Shown piece by piece: positions 57,764-64,000 of a DNA stretch of 64,000 bases. The stretch lies in the NCBI GenBank assembly GCA_023423895.1, contig JAFAER010000058.1, positions 1 through 64,000 on the forward strand, read 5' to 3'. The notes under the pieces were generated by a model. It was not told the origin of the DNA and ran no database searches. It worked only from the letters and a program-made list of their open reading frames with translations. The position numbers and the translations under genes are program-made. This DNA comes from Pseudomonadota bacterium. Its GTDB lineage: Bacteria; Myxococcota_A; Polyangia; Polyangiales; Polyangiaceae. Positions within the stretch are counted from its first letter, which is position 1, and each line of letters starts with the position of its first letter.

Positions 57764-58722
57764 GCCGCGGGAGCGAGCTCGATCGCGTCGCGCTGCTCGC
57801 GGCGAAGTTCGGACGTCAGGCCACTGGCGCGACCGTCGGGATCGGTGACGACGCCGCCGTGCTCGATCGCGTCGACGCGCCGCTCGTGTGGACGATCGAC
57901 GCGCAGGTCGAGGGCACGCACTTCCGCCTCGACTGGCTCTCGTGGCAGGACGTCGGGTGGCGGAGCTTCATGGCAGCCGCGAGCGACCTCGGCGCCATGG
58001 GCGCTTCGCCGATCGCCGCGCTCTCCGCGCTCGTCCTCGCCGGCCACGTCGACGACGCCGCGCTCGACGCGCTCGCGACGGGGCAGGCGGAGGCTGCGAG
58101 CGTCGTGGGCGCGCCCATCGTCGGCGGGAACCTTGCGCGCGGGACGGAGGTCTCGATCACGACGACGGTCCTCGGTCGCGCGCAGCGCTCCATCCTCCGC
58201 AGCGGCGCCCGTCCCGGTGACGGCGTGTTTCTCGCGGGCCCCGTCGGGATGGCCGCTGCCGGCCTCGTCGCGCTCCAGCGAGGAGCTGCGGGGACCAACG
58301 CGGACGTGGACGCCTGCATCGCTTCGTGGCGTCGGCCGCGCGCGTTGATCGCCGAAGGTCTCGCGATGAGCGCCGTCGCGACGGCGGCGGTCGACATCTC
58401 CGACGGGTTGTCGTGCGACGCGGCGCGGATTGCGGAAGCGAGCGCGGTGACGCTGGTGCTCGACGAAGCTCGCCTACGCGCGGCGAGCAGCGCTCTCGAG
58501 CGGGCCGCTGCGGTGCTGGCGCACGATGCGCTCGACCTCGCGCTGGGCGGAGGTGAGGACTACGCGCTCCTCGCGACGAGCCCTTCGCCGATCCGCGGCT
58601 TCGAGCGTATCGGCACCGTCGAGGCCGGGCCAGCCGGGGTCGTCCTCGCCCGGGTCGTCCTCGCCCGGGTCGACGGAGCCCGTGTGCCCGTCGACCCGAG
58701 AGGGTTCGATCACTTCCGGTGA
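57760..58722 (+). CDS. thiL: Thiamine-monophosphate kinase
   Basis: A 320-residue enzyme that phosphorylates TMP to thiamine diphosphate. The AIRS/PurM-type fold is evident: TVGIGDDAAVLD (metal site), WTIDAQVEGTHFRLDWLSWQ, FMAAASDLGAMGASPIAALS, IVGGNLARGTEVSITTTVLG, AVDISDGLSCDAARIAEA and GGGEDYALLATS. The start is a GTG at 57760 overlapping the kinase stop by 4 bp. Near the end a 15-bp tandem duplication at 58639-58668 doubles the residues VVLAR. It is convergent with a lipoprotein gene 4 bp away. Confidence 0.94.
   Translation: MSRGSELDRVALLAAKFGRQATGATVGIGDDAAVLDRVDAPLVWTIDAQVEGTHFRLDWLSWQDVGWRSFMAAASDLGAMGASPIAALSALVLAGHVDDAALDALATGQAEAASVVGAPIVGGNLARGTEVSITTTVLGRAQRSILRSGARPGDGVFLAGPVGMAAAGLVALQRGAAGTNADVDACIASWRRPRALIAEGLAMSAVATAAVDISDGLSCDAARIAEASAVTLVLDEARLRAASSALERAAAVLAHDALDLALGGGEDYALLATSPSPIRGFERIGTVEAGPAGVVLARVVLARVDGARVPVDPRGFDHFR
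58639..58668 (+). repeat. 15-bp in-frame tandem duplication in thiL
   Basis: GTCGTCCTCGCCCGG occurs twice in tandem (58639-58653, 58654-58668). It adds VVLAR to the C-terminus without a frameshift. Confidence 0.8.
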
Positions 58723-58726
58723 GCGC

Positions 58727-59182
58727 TCAGAAGCCCGCGCAAACGGCGGGCACGTTCCTGCCCACGAGGAGTCCACGGATCGCCCCGAGCTCGGGGGCGT
58801 TCCCGCTCGGCCCGATCTGCGTTGCAAGCGTATTGCACTGTGCGGCGGCCGACGTGAACAGACCGGCCTCCGGCGACGAGCCCATGCGCTTGGCCTCGGC
58901 TCCGAGGGCCGCGCAGCACTGCTTGAGTCGCGCGACGTTCGTGTTCACGGCGGGGCCTGTGTACTTCTTCGGCGCGTCGGGCTCGGCGTCCAGCACCTCG
59001 CCGGCGTCCTCTTCCATCGGGATGAGGTTGGTCTGCACGTCCTCGACCGGCGCCGGCGGCGGAGGAGCCGCGTCGACCTGAGGCGTCTCCTTCTTGGGGC
59101 AGGCGGCGAGCAGCGGGACGACGCTACAGACGAAGAGCGCCATGGCGATACGGCGAGGCGCCCGAATGCGAGAACGCGACAT
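58727..59182 (-). CDS. Lipoprotein of unknown function
   Basis: A 151-residue lipoprotein. The ATG at 59182 has AAGGAG 8 bases upstream. The signal ends VPLLAAC (lipobox), then Pro/Ala/Asp-rich linker, then a helical domain of about 80 residues with four Cys (LKQCCAALG, AAQCNTLA, AVCAGF). No family. It is convergent with thiL and divergent from the gene at 59328. Confidence 0.72.
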   Translation of the reverse strand: MSRSRIRAPRRIAMALFVCSVVPLLAACPKKETPQVDAAPPPPAPVEDVQTNLIPMEEDAGEVLDAEPDAPKKYTGPAVNTNVARLKQCCAALGAEAKRMGSSPEAGLFTSAAAQCNTLATQIGPSGNAPELGAIRGLLVGRNVPAVCAGF

Positions 59183-59327
59183 CTATCGATCTCCTTGACC
59201 GGTGGCTCTGCTGCCCGTGCGATCCGACGAATATCACAGGGGCATACCCGTTTCCGGGGCGAGCTGGGCTAACCTACAGGGATCCGGCAGCCCATGTATA
59301 GAAGGCTTGCTGGGCACACACGGAGAG

Positions 59328-60386
59328 ATGCCCCTCGACGAGGCCACACGGCGTTTGGCTTTCCTGCTCCAGCGCGATCTGCGTCGGGTCTTGGAACGGG
59401 AGCGTGCACGTACCGATCGCGGAGAAGAGGTCCAGTTCGATCCCGTCTCGCGCATGGCCACCTGGGAGACCAAGCGTGGTGATGTGATCGGGCGCTGGTA
59501 CGGCGAGATCATCGCGAGCTACGTCGTCCGCGACCGGATCCTTCGCTGGGCGTGGGCGGGCCGCTCGTCGATCTCGACACCGACCCATGCCGAGGTCATC
59601 GCGCGGGAAGGTCAGTCGCGTGGCGTTCCCCAGCTCGCGATGAGCGTCGTCGGCGACCTCGACGAAGAGGACGCAGCGACGCTCGCACGGCTCGGCATGA
59701 TCGTCGCTCGTGGAGAGGGGATGGCGTTCCGGCGGATCGATCCGAGCCGGACCGATGCGAGGGCGAGGCAGTCGGCGACGCTCGATGAGGAGATCGCGTT
59801 CATCGGCCTGTTCGACTCGCCCCGTCCGCGCGACGGCGAGATCCCGGATCCTTCGCGGTACTCCGTTCCGCCTCCTCCGGTCGGGTCGCGTACGCCCGCG
59901 ACGCAAGACGCGACGTCGAGCCCGAGCGGCGCTCGCGGCTCGTCACCTCCAGGCGCGCCGTATCGCTCGCTCCCGCCGATCCGCGAGGTGTACGGACCGC
60001 GGAGCTCTCCGCGCACCGTGAAGGTCCCCGAGGCGGAGACGAAGATCCGGGAGCCGGCGCGCAGCATCTTCCTGCCTGTTGCCGTCGCCGTGCAGAGCGC
60101 GCTCGCCAAGGTGGTGCCCGGGTACCAGCAGGGGCTCTTCGTCCTCACCGTCGATCCCGAGATCTCCGCGGGCTCGGGCGAGAAGCGGCGGCTCGTCGTC
60201 GTGCTCGTCGCGAACGATGCGTCAGGCGTGCTCCGCGCGCTCGACCCGTCGCGCGAGCTGATCGAAGCCGCTGCTCGCATGGTGGAAGCCGACCGCACCG
60301 ACGGCAACGGCCCGTGGCGGAAGCTGACCGCACGCATCACGCCCAAGCCGGACGGTGGGGCGACGCTGAACGTCGACGTGTTATAA
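59328..60386 (+). CDS. Hypothetical protein, two-domain with Pro/Ser linker
   Basis: A 352-residue protein with no signal or TM. I chose the ATG at 59328 (CGGAGAG upstream); a longer frame from 59202 has no ribosome-binding site. The first 150 residues form an alpha/beta domain (EVQFDPVSRMATWETKRGDV, RILRWAWAGRSSISTPTHAE; the WAWAG piece recalls DUF6882-type proteins). A Pro/Ser/Arg linker (about 165-230) leads to a C-terminal domain (SIFLPVAVAVQSALAKVVPG, YQQGLFVLTVDPEISAGSGE, LVVVLVANDASGVLRALDPS). No function is assigned. It is followed at 8 bp by a lipoprotein gene. Confidence 0.6.
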   Translation: MPLDEATRRLAFLLQRDLRRVLERERARTDRGEEVQFDPVSRMATWETKRGDVIGRWYGEIIASYVVRDRILRWAWAGRSSISTPTHAEVIAREGQSRGVPQLAMSVVGDLDEEDAATLARLGMIVARGEGMAFRRIDPSRTDARARQSATLDEEIAFIGLFDSPRPRDGEIPDPSRYSVPPPPVGSRTPATQDATSSPSGARGSSPPGAPYRSLPPIREVYGPRSSPRTVKVPEAETKIREPARSIFLPVAVAVQSALAKVVPGYQQGLFVLTVDPEISAGSGEKRRLVVVLVANDASGVLRALDPSRELIEAAARMVEADRTDGNGPWRKLTARITPKPDGGATLNVDVL

Positions 60387-60394
60387 GCGCGACC

Positions 60395-61033
60395 ATGCGT
60401 AACCGCCTCGCCACCGTCCTCACGCTTTCGTCTGCCGTCGTGCTGTTCGCGGCCTGCTCGTCGAAGAAGCCGAACCCGCCGATGACGCCCTCCGTCCCGC
60501 AGACGGACGCGGGTGCCGAGGCCGACGAAGCCGGCGCGCCGCTCGATGACGCAGGCGCGGCGGCCGACGACGCTGGGCCCACCTTCTTCACCGGCGGCGG
60601 TGATGCGGGCGCGACCGGGCCGGTGGCGCTCGGCGAGGCCGCGCTCGACACGGCGATCGATCTCGCGATCACGACCGCGGCTCCGAAGCTCGCGCCGAAG
60701 ATGGACAAGGAAGGGCAGCCCGGACGCGCGACCCTCAAGGAGGGTGAGCACTTCGCGATGATGGTCAACCTCGCGCCGAACCGCTGCTACACCATCATCG
60801 CCAACTCGCCGCCCGGCAGCGTCGAGAAGCTCGATCTGAAGCTCTACGGGCCGCCGCTCTTCAACGTCGAGGCGGGCAAGTCCGGCGCGAACGACAAGAA
60901 CATGCCCGTCATCGGGAAGGGCACCGCGGCACTCTGTCCGATCATCCCGCTCGCCGTCCCGTACAAGATCGACGTCGCCGCGACGAAGGGCGCTGGCCGC
61001 ATCGGCGTGCACGTGTTCGCGCGCACCAAGTGA
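60395..61033 (+). CDS. Lipoprotein of unknown function
   Basis: A 212-residue lipoprotein (signal ending LFAAC). An Asp/Ala-rich linker (DAGAEADEAGAPLDDAGAAA) precedes a beta-rich domain of about 120 residues with two Cys (NRCYTI, ALCPII). It resembles small periplasmic beta-sandwich proteins. The start ATG is at 60395, 8 bp after the preceding stop, so co-transcription is likely. A terminator hairpin follows. Confidence 0.7.
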   Translation: MRNRLATVLTLSSAVVLFAACSSKKPNPPMTPSVPQTDAGAEADEAGAPLDDAGAAADDAGPTFFTGGGDAGATGPVALGEAALDTAIDLAITTAAPKLAPKMDKEGQPGRATLKEGEHFAMMVNLAPNRCYTIIANSPPGSVEKLDLKLYGPPLFNVEAGKSGANDKNMPVIGKGTAALCPIIPLAVPYKIDVAATKGAGRIGVHVFARTK

Positions 61034-61065
61034 CCGGCTGACCTGAAGCACGTCCTCGATGACGA

Positions 61066-61101
61066 AAGGGCGCGGGCCTCTCGCGAGGCGACCGCGCCCT
61101 T
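61066..61101. terminator. Bidirectional terminator hairpin
   Basis: AAGGGCGCGG (61066-61075) pairs perfectly with CCGCGCCCTT (61092-61101), 10-bp stem, 16-base loop. It lies between convergent genes. Confidence 0.7.
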
Positions 61102-61119
61102 GTCCGGTTCGGAGCGCGC

Positions 61120-62025
61120 TCAGTAGATCGCGTTGACGTAGCCCTGGGGCACCCACACACGGCGGCCGTCCGGGAAGGCGACCTCGATCTGGCCGCTCTG
61201 CAGGTTCGTGATCGTGCCCGGGTAGCGGTTGCCGTCGGACCACTGGACCATCACGCGTCCGCCGACGCGGAAGCCGCCGATGGCACCGTCGACGAACGAG
61301 CCGAGCGCGTTGCCGAAGGCATTGAACGCGTTGCCCATCTGCACGCCGACCTGCTGCGCCTGCGCGTTGTAGCTGGCTTGGTGGCCGTACGGATTCGCCT
61401 GGGCGTACGGATTTGCCTGGGCGTACGGATTCGCCTGGGCATACGGGTTCGCGTGCGCCTGCGCGTACGCGTTCGGCGCGGCCGCCGGACCAGGAGGAGC
61501 AGCGGGTGCACGTGCCGTGGCAGCCGGCGCGCCGCCGCCGCCACCGATGTTCACCGGCTTCGGCTGACCGCCGCTGCGGATGCGCTGCGCTTCCTGCTCC
61601 ACGAGGAGCCCGTACTGCATGTACTGCGGGTTCGTCGGGATGACGCCGTTCCAGTGGCCCGCGATCATCGTCCACTGCGCGGAGGTGATCTTGTAGTGCT
61701 GGAGCATCCCCTCGTAACCGATGACGGGAACGCAGCCGCTCATCGCGACGTAGTCCTCGAAGCTGACCTGCGGGGCGCCGCCGGACTTCTTCGCGAGCGC
61801 TGCCTGGTAGAGGGGCATGAAGCGCGTCGCGACCTGTCCCATGAGGGACATGTCCTGCATGCGTGCGGTCCACCCCGCCTTTGCAGCCTCCCAGTCCGCG
61901 CGCTGCACGCCGAGCCTTCCGACGATCTCGGCCTGCTTCTCCGGATCCTGCGTTCCGTCGACCTCGGCCGAGAGCTCTGCGTAGCGTTCGAGTGAGATAC
62001 CGTTGATCGGCGCCCAGGGATCCAT
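61120..62025 (-). CDS. Tudor-like domain protein with NPYAQA repeats
   Basis: A 301-residue protein with no signal. The N-terminal 140 residues are helical (DPWAPINGISLERYAELSAE, LGVQRADWEAAKAGWTARMQ, VIGYEGMLQHYKITSAQWTM) and look like the DUF6620-type repeats: two or three similar segments each with a Trp. A low-complexity Ala/Gly/Pro stretch follows, then AQANPY repeated four times, coded by the 18-bp tandem repeat. The C-terminal 45 residues are Tudor/agenet-like (RVMVQWSDGNRYPGTITNLQ, QIEVAFPDGRRVWVPQGYVN). The start ATG is at 62025. Function unknown; binding of a basic or methylated peptide is only inferred from the fold. Confidence 0.7.
   Translation of the reverse strand: MDPWAPINGISLERYAELSAEVDGTQDPEKQAEIVGRLGVQRADWEAAKAGWTARMQDMSLMGQVATRFMPLYQAALAKKSGGAPQVSFEDYVAMSGCVPVIGYEGMLQHYKITSAQWTMIAGHWNGVIPTNPQYMQYGLLVEQEAQRIRSGGQPKPVNIGGGGGAPAATARAPAAPPGPAAAPNAYAQAHANPYAQANPYAQANPYAQANPYGHQASYNAQAQQVGVQMGNAFNAFGNALGSFVDGAIGGFRVGGRVMVQWSDGNRYPGTITNLQSGQIEVAFPDGRRVWVPQGYVNAIY
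61387..61458 (-). repeat. 18-bp coding tandem repeat (AQANPY)
   Basis: Units at 61387-61404, 61405-61422 and 61423-61440 are nearly identical; a fourth at 61441-61458 is degenerate. They encode AQANPY units in the Tudor-like protein. Confidence 0.85.
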
Positions 62026-62428
62026 GCGCTCATCGTCCCCGCGCCTGCGCGGAGGTGACAAGGGAAATGTTCTTCCCGCGGCGCGCTGCATCCACGAGCC
62101 CGAACGCGCGTGCGGCCCGACGCATCCATGTGACGTGACGCACGTCCCGCACGTCGCGTCGCGATCTCCCCGGATGTCCGCGCGACACGAGACGTATCGC
62201 GCTGCTCGCAAGGCTGAGGTCGATCCGAACGAGCTCACGATCGACGCGCTGCGCGGTCGCGAAGCCTCCTACAAATCTTCGCGACGACGCCGCCGGTGCT
62301 TCGTTCTTCCTTTACGCCGCTCGCGAAGGCGGACTAACCGAGAACCTGAACGCCGGCATCAGTCGAAGTCCGACGATGCCGCCAACCCGCGAGCGCCGAT
62401 GCGGTGCTGGCGAAGACGTAGGGCTCAC
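62026..62428. other. Divergent intergenic region with 9-mer repeat
   Basis: About 400 bp between two divergent genes. It holds the 9-mer pair at 62138-62155 and nothing else I can support. Both promoters must lie here. Confidence 0.5.
62138..62155. repeat. Paired 9-mer CGCACGTC
   Basis: ACGCACGTCCCGCACGTC, a near-tandem pair of CGCACGTC(C). It differs from the pair at 18361-18378 at three positions (C for T). Confidence 0.45.
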
Positions 62429-63499
62429 ATGCCTCGATTGATGCGAACGTGTCTTGGTCCTCTCTTCGCGGCCGGCGTGTTGCTCGCCTGCAGCAGCGAC
62501 GGCTCGAACGCTGCGGGAGGCCCGCCGACCGACGGCGACGGAGGAGCTGCTCCCGTCACGCCCCAGGCCGCGTGCGAGCACGACTTCAGCGTCCGCTTCG
62601 AGCGCTGCATCCGTGACAACGTCGCGCCCGCGACGATGGCCAGCGCACGCACGCGATACGTCGCGAGCTGCGTCACCGCGCTCGGTCTGTCCGGAGCGAA
62701 GCGCACGGCTGACGAGGTCGACGCGTGCGCGAAGGCGATCGAAGGCGAGGAGTGCGGTGTCATCGCGGAGCTCCTTCCGGCGTGCGCTCCGAAGGCCGGC
62801 ACGCTCGGGACGGGCGCGGCATGCAACGTCAGCGCGCAGTGCCAGAGCGGTCATTGCGATCTGCTCGACGTGCGGGCGAAGGGCGACGGCTGCGGCGTGT
62901 GCGAGGAGACCGTGCCGGAGGGAGAGAGCTGCGGCCCGGACCAAGGCGCATGCGCCATCGGCACCTTTTGCGTCGGATCCCCGGAATCGCCGCGTACGAC
63001 GCGTTGCAAGCCCGCTCGTTACGTCGACGCCAACGCGGCCTGCAACGGCTTCGACCTCCAGTGTCGGCCGGGACTCGTCTGCGCGACCGTCGACGGCGCC
63101 GCGCCGGTCTGCCTCCCGCGTTTCGCGGTCGGACAACCGTGCACGGCCGACATGGCGTGCGCCGCCGATGCGTTCTGCAGCACGCTCTCGGGCAAGTGCG
63201 AGGCCCTCGGGAAGGTCGGCGACGCGTGCAGCTCGCAGAAGCCGTGCGGGAGCGGGCTCGGCTGCGACCGGACGACGAACCTCTGCGCGCCGCTCACGTT
63301 CGTCGAGCCCGGCGAGAGCTGCGGAGGAAGCGTCGCGTGCCGCGAAGGCGTCTGCGGTCAGGGAACCGGTGCGCCGACCTGCCCGACCGTGATCGAGGAC
63401 GGGAAGGGGTGCCTCGACGGTGCTCACATGACGTGCGCTGCCCCGGCCGCCTGCGTCGCCGGCTCGTGCGTGCTGCCGACCACGGCGACCTGCCAGTAG
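62429..63499 (+). CDS. Cysteine-rich lipoprotein (Dickkopf-like repeats)
   Basis: A 356-residue exported protein. The signal ends GVLLAC (lipobox). Residues 40-125 hold scattered Cys, and the rest has about 35 Cys in repeated modules of the form C-x(4-6)-C-x(6)-C (GAACNVSAQCQSGHC, GESCGPDQGACAIGTFC, AACNGFDLQCRPGLVC, QPCTADMACAADAFC, DACSSQKPCGSGLGC, ESCGGSVACREGVC), a Dickkopf/EGF-like disulphide pattern seen in myxobacterial surface proteins. The start ATG at 62429 (62441 possible) lacks a strong ribosome-binding site. It may be a surface or stalk protein; the ligand is unknown. Confidence 0.8.
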   Translation: MPRLMRTCLGPLFAAGVLLACSSDGSNAAGGPPTDGDGGAAPVTPQAACEHDFSVRFERCIRDNVAPATMASARTRYVASCVTALGLSGAKRTADEVDACAKAIEGEECGVIAELLPACAPKAGTLGTGAACNVSAQCQSGHCDLLDVRAKGDGCGVCEETVPEGESCGPDQGACAIGTFCVGSPESPRTTRCKPARYVDANAACNGFDLQCRPGLVCATVDGAAPVCLPRFAVGQPCTADMACAADAFCSTLSGKCEALGKVGDACSSQKPCGSGLGCDRTTNLCAPLTFVEPGESCGGSVACREGVCGQGTGAPTCPTVIEDGKGCLDGAHMTCAAPAACVAGSCVLPTTATCQ

Positions 63500-63520
63500 T
63501 AAGCCCGGCGTGCAGTGAAA

Positions 63521-63545
63521 CGAGGCCGGCCGCGCGCCGGCCTCG
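63521..63545. terminator. Bidirectional terminator hairpin
   Basis: CGAGGCCGGC (63521-63530) pairs perfectly with GCCGGCCTCG (63536-63545); 10-bp stem, 5-base loop. It lies between two convergent genes. Confidence 0.75.
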
Positions 63546-63556
63546 TCGGCGGACGG

Positions 63557-64000
63557 TCAGAGGTCCGTCGAGCCGAGCTCCGCGCGGACGTCGCGCATCG
63601 CCTCGTCGAACCAGCGATCGATCGCCTTCGGGAACGGCCACATCCAGCCGTATTCCGGACCGACGAAGCGCTGCTTGATGTGCGCGCGCAGGTCCTCGGC
63701 CGCATCGGCCCCGTAGACCTCGGCTGTCGCCCGCAACGTCTCGACGTACGCTTCCCACTCGATCCGTGCCCGCCCGTAGGCGAGGAACAGCGGGAAGAAC
63801 GGCACGAGATACACGAACGACATGATCGTGTCGCCCATCCGTGCGCGCTGGCGGAGGTGCACGCGCTCGTGGCGAAGCAGGATGTACTTGTCGTCATCCG
63901 TCATCCCATCCCACGCGTCGGGAACCCAGAGCGTCCCGAACAACACGGTGTGATAACGTGTAAGGTACACACGTTGTCCGCCGAGCGTGATCAACGCGAG
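63557..64000 (-). CDS. HExxH-containing protein, 5' end beyond window
   Basis: The 3' part of a leftward gene whose start lies beyond base 64000. About 148 residues are visible. A HExxH-type site (LLRHERVHLRQRARMGD: His-Glu-Arg-Val-His) is followed by a hydrophobic segment (MSFVYLVPFFPLFLAYG) and a Glu-rich helix (RIEWEAYVETLRATAEVYGA) that may hold the third ligand. The layout is like small DUF-type membrane-linked metallopeptidases. Activity is inferred only. The earliest start in the window is a TTG at 63994, which I do not trust, so I call it truncated by the edge. Confidence 0.65.
   Translation of the reverse strand, partial: LALITLGGQRVYLTRYHTVLFGTLWVPDAWDGMTDDDKYILLRHERVHLRQRARMGDTIMSFVYLVPFFPLFLAYGRARIEWEAYVETLRATAEVYGADAAEDLRAHIKQRFVGPEYGWMWPFPKAIDRWFDEAMRDVRAELGSTDL

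Overview
The window is GC-rich (about two thirds G+C by eye), densely coded chromosomal DNA of a Gram-negative bacterium. Several features together point to the Myxococcota (former Deltaproteobacteria), probably a Polyangia-type soil bacterium: a cytoplasmic Ser/Thr kinase with the catalytic loop HRDVSPQN, a small GTPase resembling MglA beside a PocR-type sensor kinase, many short lipoproteins of unknown function, cysteine-rich secreted proteins, a PilZ protein with a long Pro/Ala linker, and a split methylmalonyl-CoA mutase large subunit. The lineage is an inference from gene content; no rRNA or tRNA gene is present to settle it.

Layout. Bases 1-561 hold no supportable gene. They contain two perfect DnaA boxes 12 bp apart, a third near-consensus box in the other orientation, a 75% A+T stretch and a cluster of CACGTG palindromes, so this may be (part of) a replication origin. 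Bases 562-9769 carry an extradiol dioxygenase-like protein, a CapA-type metallophosphatase, a trypsin-like lipoprotein, a long membrane pyrophosphatase, an EEP-fold hydrolase and a poly-serine protein. Bases 9.9-18.9 kb encode an Omp85-like protein, a tandem universal stress protein, a class A beta-lactamase-like lipoprotein, Lon, a TetR regulator and two lipoproteins. Bases 19-25 kb are a leftward block of hypothetical and membrane proteins ending with the Ser/Thr kinase.

Bases 25.3-28.4 kb form a leftward cluster (mutase, then TruC, then a DTW/TapT protein) whose upstream side has been hit by an IS4-family element (28420-29964), the only mobile element seen. Then come a secreted alpha/beta hydrolase, a PAS-PAS histidine kinase coupled to a small SpoIIAA-like protein, a divergent PRPP synthase-like gene with a ChaN-like lipoprotein, glycogen phosphorylase, a TerB-like protein and a universal stress protein. 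Bases 39-49 kb include a MshEN-type N-domain protein, an FtsB-like protein, gatB, a REC-PAS histidine kinase, a homoserine kinase, a beta-barrel protein, and a metallo-beta-lactamase-fold lipoprotein. Bases 49-64 kb include a PilZ protein, YbaK, a bacterial dynamin-like GTPase next to an M48 protease, a peroxiredoxin divergent from the operon MglA-like GTPase / PocR histidine kinase / ThiL, further lipoproteins, a Tudor-like protein with an 18-bp repeat tract, a cysteine-rich lipoprotein, and the 3' part of an HExxH protein cut by the window edge.

Themes: translational coupling by 4-bp ATGA/GTGA overlaps is frequent (21.16, 26.0, 31.67, 46.9, 56.3 and 57.76 kb); there is a rich signalling set (three histidine kinases, one Ser/Thr kinase, TetR, PilZ and an MglA-like switch); many envelope lipoproteins; and short intergenic repeats (7-bp tandem repeats after three genes, a paired 9-mer in two gaps) that no annotated feature explains. 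Start codons are ATG or GTG; where several are possible the choice is explained per gene.
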